Shown here in pieces: positions 26,947 through 34,646 of a stretch of 64,000 nt of DNA. The notes beneath the pieces are model-generated. The model was given only the letters and a program-made list of their open reading frames with translations, was not told the origin of the DNA and searched no databases. Position 1 is the stretch's first letter. Each line of letters opens with the position of its first letter. Made by a program: the position numbers and the translations under genes. Source of the DNA: an uncultured Lachnospiraceae bacterium (GTDB lineage: Bacteria; Bacillota; Clostridia; Lachnospirales; Lachnospiraceae); NCBI GenBank assembly GCA_947589315.1, contig CANPZE010000003.1, forward strand, positions 1-64,000, given 5' to 3'.

Positions 26947-27857
26947 GCGCTGTGACAATAACCATTCAGGAGATAGATGACGGAAAGCGTCTGGATCTTT
27001 TCATGGCAGAAGCGTTTCCTGAGCAATCCCGTTCCTATTTTCAAAAGATCATCCGGGAGGGAAGGATTCTGGTAAACGGAAAGGCTGGCAAATCCGGCTA
27101 TAAAGTGGCCATGGGCGATGTCCTTTCTGTGGATCTGCCCCAGCCCCAGGAACTATCTATCCAACCGGAAAATATTCCACTGGATATCCTCTATGAGGAT
27201 GAAGATATCATAATCATTAACAAACCTAAGGGAATGGTAGTACATCCGGCTCCAGGGCATTATTCCGGCACAGTGGTCAATGCCCTTTTGTATCATTGCA
27301 AGGATTCTCTGTCCGGGATTAACGGCGTGCTGCGTCCCGGAATCGTCCATCGGATTGATAAAGATACCACGGGAGTAATTGTCGCCTGCAAAAATGACCA
27401 CGCACATCGCTGTATTGCGGAACAGTTAAAAAAACATTCCATTACCCGGACCTACCATGCCATTGTCCTCCACCGGATCAAAGAAAAAGAAGGGACAGTA
27501 GAAGGATGCATCGGGCGCCATCCGGCAGACCGGAAGAAAATGGCAGTAAATGTAAAAAACGGGAAAGATGCCGTCACCCACTATCGGGTGTTAGATGAAT
27601 TAAACGGGAGATATACTTATATTTCCTGTGAGCTGGAGACTGGCCGGACCCACCAGATCAGGGTACATATGGCCAGCATTGGTCATCCAGTCCTTGGTGA
27701 TACTGTATATGGACCGGCAAAATGTCCTTTTGCCCTGGAGGGACAGACCCTTCATGCCAAAACCCTTGGGTTTGTCCATCCTTCCACAGGAAACTATGTA
27801 GAATTTGACGCGCCTTTACCCCCTTATTTCCAGGAACTCTTAAAAAAGCTTAGCTGA
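26943..27857 (+). CDS. RluA/RluD family pseudouridine synthase
   Basis: The 304-residue enzyme has an N-terminal S4 RNA-binding domain (about 15-75) and the pseudouridylase domain with the catalytic aspartate in HRIDKDTTGVIV and the later GRTHQIRVHM. It matches the RluD subgroup that modifies 23S rRNA, but paralogues are common and the target position is not certain. The ATG at 26943 overlaps the lspA stop and follows GGAGAGGGAAGG. The lspA-rluD pairing is widespread in Firmicutes. Confidence 0.93.
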   Translation: MSAVTITIQEIDDGKRLDLFMAEAFPEQSRSYFQKIIREGRILVNGKAGKSGYKVAMGDVLSVDLPQPQELSIQPENIPLDILYEDEDIIIINKPKGMVVHPAPGHYSGTVVNALLYHCKDSLSGINGVLRPGIVHRIDKDTTGVIVACKNDHAHRCIAEQLKKHSITRTYHAIVLHRIKEKEGTVEGCIGRHPADRKKMAVNVKNGKDAVTHYRVLDELNGRYTYISCELETGRTHQIRVHMASIGHPVLGDTVYGPAKCPFALEGQTLHAKTLGFVHPSTGNYVEFDAPLPPYFQELLKKLS

Positions 27858-27914
27858 TATGGAAAATTTGTGCAAAGTGTTTAAAAAAATGTTTAAAATT
27901 CTGTAATATTTCTA

Positions 27915-27954
27915 TTGACTAAATTATTCTAAATTAGTAGACTAAATATAGTCT
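27915..27954 (+). promoter_or_regulatory. Candidate blaI promoter with overlapping dyad operators
   Basis: TTGACT (27915-27920) and TAGACT (27938-27943) are spaced by 17 bases. A 21-base imperfect dyad (ACTAA...TTAGT, 27918-27938) covers the spacer and a perfect 16-base palindrome (AGACTAAATATAGTCT, 27939-27954) covers the -10 and start. The position fits autorepression by the BlaI-type protein, which is an inference. Confidence 0.6.
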
Positions 27955-28024
27955 TTTTTGTTCGTTGATTAAACCGATGTAGAATATATTAGTAAGAAAT
28001 TGTAATAAGGTAAAGAAAAACGGA

Positions 28025-28034
28025 TACAATTGTA
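28025..28034. promoter_or_regulatory. TACAATTGTA palindrome in the blaI leader
   Basis: This perfect 10-base dyad lies 48 bases before the blaI start. The TACA/TGTA core resembles known BlaI/MecI operators in staphylococci. It may be a secondary operator. Confidence 0.45.
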
Positions 28035-28081
28035 GAATCTAACGTCTCTAATTGTAGAAAAATGAAGTATCGGAGGTACCT

Positions 28082-28450
28082 ATGAAAGAAATTCGTCTGC
28101 ATGAGGGAGAATTAAATGTTATGGAGCTTTTATGGTCAAATAAAGCTCTGGCTGCCAGGGATATTTCCAAAATCATTAAAGAATATATCGGCTGGGAAAA
28201 AAATACAACCTATACGGTGATTAAGCGTTTAATCGATAAAGGCGCCATTACCCGTGAAGATCCGGGTTTTATTTGTCGTGCGAATATTTCTAAAAAAAAG
28301 GTACAGGAAATCGAAACCCAGGCATTATTAGATCAAATGTACAATGGTTCTCTGACTAATTTTTTGTCCAGCTATCTGGCAATACAGAAATTATCTGGTA
28401 CGGAATTGTATGAGCTGGAGAAAATCCTTCAAAAAAACGGAAGAAGATGA
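28082..28450 (+). CDS. BlaI/MecI/CopY family transcriptional repressor
   Basis: The 122-residue protein has the winged-helix fold of BlaI: LHEGELNVMELLWSNKALAARDISK followed by the recognition helix region WEKNTTYTVIKRLIDKGAITRED, then a helical dimerisation tail. BlaI repressors are usually paired with a BlaR1 metalloprotease-receptor that cleaves them; none is adjacent, so this is an orphan or its partner lies elsewhere. The Asn-Phe-Leu region (LTNFLSSYL), near where BlaI proteins are cleaved, is present. CGGAGGTACC precedes the ATG. The upstream 224 bases are AT-rich and contain several dyads. Confidence 0.85.
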   Translation: MKEIRLHEGELNVMELLWSNKALAARDISKIIKEYIGWEKNTTYTVIKRLIDKGAITREDPGFICRANISKKKVQEIETQALLDQMYNGSLTNFLSSYLAIQKLSGTELYELEKILQKNGRR

Positions 28451-28479
28451 TATAGAGGCGTCTTTTTATTCTCCAGTTA

Positions 28480-28511
28480 CTCTTTGGGATAAACTCCAGT
28501 TTTTCAAAGAG
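28480..28511. repeat. Inverted repeat between blaI and the recombinase gene
   Basis: CTCTTTG (28480-28486) and CAAAGAG (28505-28511) form outer arms, with AACT (28492-28495) and AGTT (28498-28501) nested inside. No T run follows, so a standard terminator is unlikely. The rest of the 257-base gap (28451-28707) shows nothing I can name. Confidence 0.45.
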
Positions 28512-28707
28512 AGAGCGTACGGCTGATATTCCGGATAGCCTTATCAGCCTTTAAGCCCCCTGGCGCCTTTGCCATAGCTTTTATCTTAGCTTCAGACTGG
28601 ACTTATTTCCTGACAACGGTTACAATAGAATGGATCAATAGAATTGCTCATTTTAAGATCAGCAAACTACCATATTCATTATTATTTCAAGAAAGAGGCA
28701 GATCAAT

Positions 28708-29772
28708 ATGGGAACATCCAATATACAAACCTATCATCAGCAAAAATCTAATGACAATACATTAAAGCTCCGGGAGCTATTAAAAACCATGCCGGGCTTC
28801 TGCAGGGATTATTTCCGTGGAATCGAGCCGTCTACCTCTGCACGGACACGAATCGGCTATGGATATGATATCCGCACCTTTTTTCGCTTTTTAGTGACAC
28901 AGAATCCTTGCTTTCACAACAGGCCTATAACCGAGATTACGTTACAGGATTTAGACGCCCTAAAACCAGTAGATATTGAGGAATACCTGGAATTTTTGAA
29001 GTTTTATGTATACGAGGGACAGGAATTTACCAACGATGAGCGGGGAATCCATCGGAAATTTGCTTCCCTCCGGGGATTTTATGCATATTACCAGAAACGG
29101 GGAATGCTACAGAATAACCCTACTGTAGTGGTGGATATGCCGAAAATCCACAGCAAAGAAATTATCCGCTTAGACAGGGACGAGGTCAATGAGCTGCTGG
29201 AACTGGTAGAACACGGAGGCGATTCCCTGACCGGCATGAAAAAAGTCTATTACGAACAGAACAAGCTCCGCAATATTGCAATTTTTACTCTGTTTCTCGG
29301 CACAGGGATCCGTGTATCGGAATGTGTAGGACTGGATATTGAGGATGTGGATTTTAAGGAACGGCGGATCCGCGTCATCCGAAAAGGAGGCAAGGAGGAA
29401 TATATTTATTTTGGAGATGAGGTGACAGAGGCATTACAAAATTATATCCAGGGGGCGCGGGCAAAGGTGGTTCCCAAGGAGGGACACGAACATGCCCTCT
29501 TCTACTCCATACAAAAACGCCGGATCAGTATCCAGGCAGTAGAAAATCTGGTGACAGATTTCGCCTCCCAGGTCACCAGCTTTAAGCATATTACCCCACA
29601 CAAGCTCCGCAGTACCTATGGCACTTCCCTATACCGGGAAACCGGGGATATCTATCTGGTAGCGGAAGTCCTGGGCCACAATGACGTAAACACTACCAGA
29701 AAGCATTATGCCGCCATGGGGGACGACAAAAAAAGGAGTGCGGCGGATGCAGTCACACTCCATAGGAAATAA
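28708..29772 (+). CDS. Tyrosine recombinase, XerS/XerC-like
   Basis: The 354-residue protein has an N-terminal SAM-like core-binding domain (about 25-140) and a catalytic domain with the full tyrosine recombinase set: R202 (TGIRVSE), K226/K229, H298 and R301 (HKLR), H324 (LGHND) and nucleophile Y334. The long N-terminal region and overall length resemble XerS (about 356 residues), the single-protein chromosome dimer resolvase of streptococci, more than the 300-residue XerC/XerD. It lies in core sequence without phage genes, so a housekeeping role is more likely than integration. The ATG follows AAAGAGGCAG. A cognate dif-like site has not been proven. Confidence 0.85.
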   Translation: MGTSNIQTYHQQKSNDNTLKLRELLKTMPGFCRDYFRGIEPSTSARTRIGYGYDIRTFFRFLVTQNPCFHNRPITEITLQDLDALKPVDIEEYLEFLKFYVYEGQEFTNDERGIHRKFASLRGFYAYYQKRGMLQNNPTVVVDMPKIHSKEIIRLDRDEVNELLELVEHGGDSLTGMKKVYYEQNKLRNIAIFTLFLGTGIRVSECVGLDIEDVDFKERRIRVIRKGGKEEYIYFGDEVTEALQNYIQGARAKVVPKEGHEHALFYSIQKRRISIQAVENLVTDFASQVTSFKHITPHKLRSTYGTSLYRETGDIYLVAEVLGHNDVNTTRKHYAAMGDDKKRSAADAVTLHRK

Positions 29773-29790
29773 GGGATAGGACAGCTCCCT

Positions 29791-31599
29791 CTACCGTCCG
29801 GTAGAATATCTTTCAAAAATTGCAGAGATTCCTTCATAAATAGACCTTGCTGCACGGTCCTGATACGTATGGGAGGTCAGTTTACTGTAATCAGAGTTTC
29901 CGGACAAAAATCCCAGCTCGATTAATATAGCCGGCACAGTATTGTATTTCGTCACCACAAAACCGGCCTTTTTTACTCCGCGGCTGGATGCGTTCAGATC
30001 ATTTTTCAGCTTCTTCAGCATACGCTTAGCCAGAGTCCGGCTATTGAGCCCAGTGGCCGCTGTGGCATTATTCTCTTTGGAATAATAAACCTCCATACCG
30101 TTTACCGAGGATCGGCCGCAGCTATTCATATGCAGGCTGACAAACAGATCCGCATGCACCTTAGAGGCAAATTTCGCTCTGTCCATTAAAGGGATAAAAA
30201 TATCCTCCGTCCTTGTATAATATACTTTTACCTCAGAATCTTTACTGTCAAAATATTTTTTCCCCAGAGTATATAAGATCTTATAATTTAAAGCTTTCTC
30301 CTTTGTTCCACGGTTCGCAGCGCCATCGTCTTTCCCGCCATGTCCTGCATCCAGAACGACAATACTCTTATAAATTTTATCAGGATTGGCAATTTTTACT
30401 GTAATAAATCCCTTTCCTTCTGTCAGCGCAAAGCCCTGGATCTTCTTTGTTGTCACAACGATCTTTGTCTTCTCTCCGGAATAAGCCACATCCACATCCC
30501 GGATCTGATTATTATTCAATAAAAGATTTTCATTCTTTGCATAATAGCTTTTATGGTTTCCCGGAATGGAAAAAATAAATTCATTCTTATCATAGCGGTC
30601 TTCTGTTTTGACAGCAGAAAACGCTACCCCCTCTGGAAGGGAAATTTTCATAGAATACCTGGCAGAGGAGAAATTGCAATGCGCGCCATAGTTTCCGACA
30701 GATGACATATAGCTGTACTGCTTCTTATAAGAAATCGTAACTACTGTATTATCTCCCTCCTGGACAACAGAGATACTTTTCACAAAGGAAGTATAGTTCT
30801 GGCTGATATCACCCAAAAGATTATAAGTATTCAAAAAAGTATATGTAATCTTTCCATGGGAAGTATCCTCTGATACAGCCACCGTCTCCTCCGTAGTATC
30901 CTGCAGGGTATCCATTACAACACTTTGGCGGGTCATAGAAGAATCCCGCTCCATGGAAATTCCATATAATGCATTCTGATAGACCGTTGTATCATAATTG
31001 ATATTTTCAGTATCCAGAGAAAGTAACGTCAAGCGATAAAAGGACAATTTCTTCCCGGAATAAGAAAATCGGTATCCCAGGCGTTTTGCCAGATCGCCGG
31101 CCGGCGCTAAAAAGCCCTGCGCCCCGGAATTTCCATTGGTGGCGGCGAGAAGCTTTTGACTCATTGTATAACTCTTTTCATTGACCGATAATTTCTTACT
31201 GTTGACAGTAAGCACTGCCGACAGGCCGGTCTCCTTATTCGTAAGCGTCAGCTTTTCGCTATTCTCATCATAGCTGTACTCACAGCCCAGTCCCTTCTGG
31301 AACACTTCCTGAACCGAGACCATCCAGACTTTATTAACTTTAATGGATGGCAGCTGGGAAGTAGGGATCACAGAATCGTCCACTGCCACCTTCTGTCCTT
31401 TATAGGTATAAGGCGTAATCTTTCCATTATTCTCTACCATAACAGTAGTCGTCTTAGCAGCAGTCCTGCCGGGGATTGAAAATAATATCCCTGATAAAAG
31501 GATAAAAACGATCATCCAGGGTGATAAGCGGAATAATGATGATCCGCTTGTCCTCTTCCACTGCTTTTTCTTATAATATTTCTGGTATCTGAAACACAT
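29791..31599 (-). CDS. N-acetylmuramoyl-L-alanine amidase (Amidase_3) with N-terminal stalk-like domains
   Basis: This secreted enzyme cuts the bond between muramic acid and the stem peptide. It has a basic start and a membrane/signal segment at about residues 25-45, a copper-amine-oxidase-N-like region (about 50-200), an AMIN-like beta region (about 230-400), and a C-terminal Amidase_3 domain. Zinc ligands and catalytic residues are visible in LDAGHGGKDDG, VSLHMNS and ILIELGFLSG. The 602-residue length is large. AAGGAGAG precedes the ATG by nine bases. It converges on the recombinase gene with 18 bases between them. Confidence 0.92.
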   Translation of the reverse strand: MCFRYQKYYKKKQWKRTSGSSLFRLSPWMIVFILLSGILFSIPGRTAAKTTTVMVENNGKITPYTYKGQKVAVDDSVIPTSQLPSIKVNKVWMVSVQEVFQKGLGCEYSYDENSEKLTLTNKETGLSAVLTVNSKKLSVNEKSYTMSQKLLAATNGNSGAQGFLAPAGDLAKRLGYRFSYSGKKLSFYRLTLLSLDTENINYDTTVYQNALYGISMERDSSMTRQSVVMDTLQDTTEETVAVSEDTSHGKITYTFLNTYNLLGDISQNYTSFVKSISVVQEGDNTVVTISYKKQYSYMSSVGNYGAHCNFSSARYSMKISLPEGVAFSAVKTEDRYDKNEFIFSIPGNHKSYYAKNENLLLNNNQIRDVDVAYSGEKTKIVVTTKKIQGFALTEGKGFITVKIANPDKIYKSIVVLDAGHGGKDDGAANRGTKEKALNYKILYTLGKKYFDSKDSEVKVYYTRTEDIFIPLMDRAKFASKVHADLFVSLHMNSCGRSSVNGMEVYYSKENNATAATGLNSRTLAKRMLKKLKNDLNASSRGVKKAGFVVTKYNTVPAILIELGFLSGNSDYSKLTSHTYQDRAARSIYEGISAIFERYSTGR

Positions 31600-31784
31600 C
31601 CGTATATTCTCTCCTTAAAACTGTATGGTCAGGCTGCCCTTCCTGTTCTATTGGCAGCGATCTGTGTCCTGCGTGACAATATAGGTTCTTGCATCTGCAA
31701 AAAGTATATGGAAGCACACAGAAGAATTGTTACAGAATAGATAATATCGAATAAATGTTACAGAAATATGACAATCCTTAAATT

Positions 31785-32168
31785 TTATAATTCCATTTTC
31801 TTCCGGCCGGCTAATGTGACGGCTTCCTGGTCGGTAGCCCAAACAGGCACCAGCAGGCGGCTTCCGGCATAGATGGTATCCTTCTCCAGAGAATTACATC
31901 TTTTAATCTCCTGGATATATTCCTTCATATCGCCACACTCCGGGGTATAATAGCGTTCCGCAATGCCCCAAAGGGAATCTTCTCTGGAGACAGAGACAGA
32001 CAATACTCTCTTACTCCGGATCCCTGCAGCATGGCTGTAGCTTTCCCCCTGATGGGAATGGGCATAGGATAAAGCCAGTAACAACAGACAGGATAAAAGA
32101 AATACAAATATATATTTATATTTTCCTAAAACGCCAGACACTCTTATATCTCTTCCCAATGCAGTCAT
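31785..32168 (-). CDS. LysM membrane protein, YneA-like SOS division inhibitor candidate
   Basis: The 127-residue product has a short cytoplasmic start, one membrane helix (about residues 16-34), a spacer and a C-terminal LysM-like domain (SVSREDSLWGIAERYYTPE ... LLVPVW). This is the architecture of YneA, the Bacillus division inhibitor induced by DNA damage. Three LexA boxes lie in the 105-base gap upstream, two of them fully matching the Firmicutes consensus and overlapping a good sigma-A promoter. The gene is downstream of lexA on the same strand, whereas Bacillus yneA is divergent from lexA. The function is inferred from architecture and regulation; sequence identity to YneA is low. Confidence 0.75.
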   Translation of the reverse strand: MTALGRDIRVSGVLGKYKYIFVFLLSCLLLLALSYAHSHQGESYSHAAGIRSKRVLSVSVSREDSLWGIAERYYTPECGDMKEYIQEIKRCNSLEKDTIYAGSRLLVPVWATDQEAVTLAGRKKMEL

Positions 32169-32195
32169 AATATAGCCCTCCGATCAAAAAAAATA

Positions 32196-32224
32196 TTGAC
32201 AAGAACATTCGTTCTGTATATAAG
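32196..32224 (+). promoter_or_regulatory. Plus-strand promoter-like sequence facing the HD gene
   Basis: TTGACA (32196-32201) and TATAAG (32219-32224) are spaced by 17 bases on the plus strand, with LexA box A filling the spacer. It would drive transcription antisense to the HD gene. It may instead be a by-product of the dyad symmetry of this region. Confidence 0.4.
32202..32215. promoter_or_regulatory. LexA box A
   Basis: AGAACATTCGTTCT. Read on the minus strand it is AGAACGAATGTTCT, matching the core GAACRNRYGTTC exactly. It lies just downstream of the minus-strand -10, in position to block initiation. Confidence 0.88.
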
Positions 32225-32250
32225 ATATCATACGAACGAATGTTTGTCAA
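32222..32250 (-). promoter_or_regulatory. Sigma-A promoter of the YneA-like gene
   Basis: On the minus strand TTGACA (32250-32245) and TATCTT (32227-32222) are spaced by 17 bases. LexA box B covers the end of the -35 and the spacer. Confidence 0.75.
32233..32246. promoter_or_regulatory. LexA box B
   Basis: CGAACGAATGTTTG matches the Firmicutes LexA/DinR consensus CGAACRNRYGTTYG at every position and overlaps the promoter of the YneA-like gene. Confidence 0.9.
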
Positions 32251-32258
32251 TATATTTC

Positions 32259-32272
32259 CGAACAAAAGTTCT
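32259..32272. promoter_or_regulatory. LexA box C
   Basis: CGAACAAAAGTTCT retains both GAAC and GTTC half-sites with a four-base spacer, deviating from consensus at one spacer base and the last base. It lies just upstream of the promoter, two bases before the HD gene's stop. Confidence 0.65.
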
Positions 32273-32273
32273 A

Positions 32274-32876
32274 TTAATTTATGTCAGTATCGGATAAGAT
32301 TGCTCCTGTCTCCAAATGGGGCTGGATCAACTGAGTCTTTCCATACTCCCAAAGTGCCTGGGAACCCTCTCCCGTCCTGGCGTTCCGCTGTAATATTTGG
32401 GACAGCTTTACCTGATGCTCCTTCCATGCTTTCCCATTGGTAGCAGCATTTAGCATCATAGGCTGTATGTTATCTAACGTATGGGCAAATTTTGCTTCTA
32501 TAGTAACCTGCTCTTCAAATTCATCCCAGATCTGCCTCAGATAAGAGGCCTGGTCAGTGGGAAGAAGATGGAAGATACGGTCGGCAGCTCTGCTCTCCCG
32601 TTCCTTCTTCGTGGCATTTCCCGCAGTATCGTAGGCGTACGTATCTCCCGCATCCAATTCTACCACGTCATGAATCAGTACCATAGAGATCACTTTAAGG
32701 AGATCCATTTCTTCATTGGCATATTCTCCCAGAAGCAATGCCATAATGGCTAAATGCCAGGAATGTTCGGCATCATTTTCCTTTCGGCTTCCGTCCTTCA
32801 GATAAGTCTGCCGGCCGATCTGTTTCAGCCCATCCAGTTCACGGATAAATGCCATCTGTTGCTCTAAACGGTTCAT
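32274..32876 (-). CDS. HD-domain 5'-deoxynucleotidase, YfbR/HDDC2 family
   Basis: The 200-residue protein carries the HD metal-site residues in NDAEHSWHLA, LIHDVVELDAGD and AHTLDNIQP. Family members remove the 5' phosphate from deoxynucleoside monophosphates. The ATG at 32876 is 14 bases after the lexA stop and its ribosome site (AAGGAG) overlaps that stop, so it is almost certainly cotranscribed with lexA. This implies control by DNA damage, an inference. Substrate preference cannot be read from the sequence. Confidence 0.85.
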   Translation of the reverse strand: MNRLEQQMAFIRELDGLKQIGRQTYLKDGSRKENDAEHSWHLAIMALLLGEYANEEMDLLKVISMVLIHDVVELDAGDTYAYDTAGNATKKERESRAADRIFHLLPTDQASYLRQIWDEFEEQVTIEAKFAHTLDNIQPMMLNAATNGKAWKEHQVKLSQILQRNARTGEGSQALWEYGKTQLIQPHLETGAILSDTDIN

Positions 32877-32890
32877 AGCGGATGTTCTCC

Positions 32891-33508
32891 TTAACGATAG
32901 TGACGATATAATCCGGCAACCTTGCCTAAAATATCTACCTGGTCTACAATGATCGGATCCATGGCGTCATTTTCCGGCTGCAGCCGGTAATGGCCATCCT
33001 CCTTATAAAAGGTCTTAACGGTGGCGGAATCTTCCACCAGGGCGACTACTAAATCTCCGTTATTAGCAGTCTGCTGCTTCCGGACAATGATCTGGTCTCC
33101 GTCATAGATCCCCACGTTGATCATACTCTCCCCGCGTACCTTCAACATAAACGCCTCTCCGGAAGGCATGTCCTCAGCCAGGACCGGGAAATATCCCACG
33201 ATATTCTGTTCTGCAAAGATGGGCTCTCCCGCTGCCACCTGCCCCAACAGGGGAATATTGACAATCTCACGGCGGGCAAGATTAAATTCATCGTCCATGA
33301 TCTCAATGGCTCTGGGCTTTGTAGGATCCCGGCGGATATATCCGTTTTTCTCCAGCGTCTCTAAATGGGAGTGCACCGAAGAGGTAGATTTAAGATGGAC
33401 TGCCTCGCAGATCTCACGGACTGCCGGGGGATATCCCTTATTGAGAATCTCTGATTTGATATATTCCAGAATCTGCTGCTGCTTTAATGAAATTTTTCCT
33501 TTTGCCAT
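32891..33508 (-). CDS. lexA: SOS repressor LexA
   Basis: LexA represses DNA-damage genes and self-cleaves when RecA filaments form. The 205-residue protein has a winged-helix N-terminus (about 1-65, with [19 protein letters not shown]), the cleavage site Ala93-Gly94 in VAAGEP, and the serine-lysine dyad Ser128 (GESM) and Lys165 (SATVK). A LexA box overlaps its own -35 element, so it is autoregulated. AGGAGGTATC precedes the ATG. The HD nucleotidase and YneA-like genes follow on the same strand. Confidence 0.97.
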   Translation of the reverse strand: MAKGKISLKQQQILEYIKSEILNKGYPPAVREICEAVHLKSTSSVHSHLETLEKNGYIRRDPTKPRAIEIMDDEFNLARREIVNIPLLGQVAAGEPIFAEQNIVGYFPVLAEDMPSGEAFMLKVRGESMINVGIYDGDQIIVRKQQTANNGDLVVALVEDSATVKTFYKEDGHYRLQPENDAMDPIIVDQVDILGKVAGLYRHYR

Positions 33509-33537
33509 ATGATACCTCCTAACCTAATCTAATTACT

Positions 33538-33566
33538 AACATATCATATCTCAAAAAAAATGTCAA
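33538..33566 (-). promoter_or_regulatory. Sigma-A promoter of lexA
   Basis: On the minus strand TTGACA (33566-33561) and TATGTT (33543-33538) are spaced by 17 bases. The leader to the lexA start is about 25-30 bases. Confidence 0.85.
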
Positions 33567-33577
33567 ACAGATGTTCG
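33564..33577. promoter_or_regulatory. LexA box at the lexA promoter
   Basis: On the minus strand CGAACATCTGTTTG, differing from CGAACRNRYGTTYG at a single spacer base. It overlaps the first bases of the -35 hexamer. Confidence 0.88.
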
Positions 33578-33616
33578 CTTTCGTTCTGCAAACGCCCCTG
33601 CCTGACGGTTCTTTCT

Positions 33617-33973
33617 CTAATTTTGTAATTCACCGGCCTCGATCTGCCGCCCGTCAGACCAGATCCGTTCCAGATCATAGAACAGCCGGTCCTCCCGGTT
33701 AAAAATGTGGATCACCACATCGCCATAATCCATCAGGATCCATGTGCTGCTCCGGTTCCCCTCCAGGCGTTTCAGGGAATAACCTGCTTTATGCAGTTTC
33801 TCTTCTACGTTATCAATGATCGCCTGGATCTGAGAGCTGCTATTGCCCGTAGCAATCAGAAAATAATCTGCCAGGATAGATATTTCACTGATATCTAAAA
33901 TTTTGATATCCTCCCCCTTCTTCTCTTCCATCGCCTGATAGGCAATATATGCCATATTCTTTGCTTCTTTCAT
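33617..33973 (-). CDS. rsfS: Ribosomal silencing factor RsfS
   Basis: RsfS binds ribosomal protein L14 and blocks subunit joining when nutrients are scarce. The 118-residue product shows the family core DIKILDISEISILADYFLIATGNS and LMDYGDVVIHIFNREDRLFYDLERIWSDG. I chose ATG 33973 (MKEAKNMAYI) on family length; a weak GAGGTGG lies just upstream. It is the last gene of the yhbY-nadD-yqeK-rsfS operon. Confidence 0.94.
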   Translation of the reverse strand: MKEAKNMAYIAYQAMEEKKGEDIKILDISEISILADYFLIATGNSSSQIQAIIDNVEEKLHKAGYSLKRLEGNRSSTWILMDYGDVVIHIFNREDRLFYDLERIWSDGRQIEAGELQN

Positions 33974-34039
33974 AATCCACCTCATCTCTGCGTTGTTTAT
34001 AATAGCCCGGCCCTGCGCCGGGACTATGTACATAACTTA

Positions 34040-34639
34040 TCAAGCTTCCGGACCATTAGCTGCCGTACGCAGCTTTTGATAATAATCAAAGCTTTGTCTG
34101 CTGGTATCATCAATCACCCTGTCGCTGTGCTCCAGATAGTCCAGTGTATCCCGCAGTATCATATAGACTGCCTCATCCAGATCGCAAAAGGCCATCTGCC
34201 GGATCGCCGGGAGGCCCGGAAGAGGCTTTCTTCCCGGTTCGATATAATCTGCCGTAAAAATAATTTTCTCCAGCAGGGACATTCCAGGGCGGCCAGTGGT
34301 GTGATATTGAATAGCCAGCAGGATATCCTCCCGATCTATTTTATATTTCTGCCGGGCGTAGCAGGCCCCTAGCTTAGCATGGAGCAGATACGGCTTTTCC
34401 CGTTCCGTGCCGCTGCAGGGAATCTGGTAACGCTTACACTCCTCCAGAATCTCCTCCTCTGACAGATACTTAGCGCAGTCATGGAGCAGTCCGGCAATGG
34501 ACGCCGCCTGAATGTCTGCGCCATAGCGCATGGCCAAAGCCGCCGCAGTATAACGGACGCCCTGGGTATGCTGATACCTTTTCCGCGGCAGCCTTTTTTT
34601 CATTTTTTTCTGCAATTCTTCAATATCTATCTTATCCAT
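34040..34639 (-). CDS. yqeK: YqeK family HD-domain nucleotide hydrolase
   Basis: YqeK proteins symmetrically hydrolyse diadenosine tetraphosphate. HD metal-site residues are visible in YQHTQGVRYTA, LLHDCAKYL, HAKLGA and IQYHTTGRPGM, followed by DYIEPGRK. The start is uncertain: I use ATG 34639 (MDKIDIEE, 199 residues) with GGAAGG 12 bases upstream; an in-frame ATG at 34660 overlaps the nadD end. The gene follows nadD directly, the standard Firmicutes order. Confidence 0.9.
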   Translation of the reverse strand: MDKIDIEELQKKMKKRLPRKRYQHTQGVRYTAAALAMRYGADIQAASIAGLLHDCAKYLSEEEILEECKRYQIPCSGTEREKPYLLHAKLGACYARQKYKIDREDILLAIQYHTTGRPGMSLLEKIIFTADYIEPGRKPLPGLPAIRQMAFCDLDEAVYMILRDTLDYLEHSDRVIDDTSRQSFDYYQKLRTAANGPEA

Positions 34640-34646
34640 ATTGCCA

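Noticed and set aside
28708-29772. Phage or integrative element integrase
   Set aside because: No phage, relaxase or cargo genes are nearby, and the adjacent tRNA-free context is housekeeping; a XerS-like role fits better.
31633-31656. GCTGCC/GGCAGC inverted repeat upstream of the amidase gene as a terminator
   Set aside because: The stem is short and no T run follows on either strand; it may be chance.
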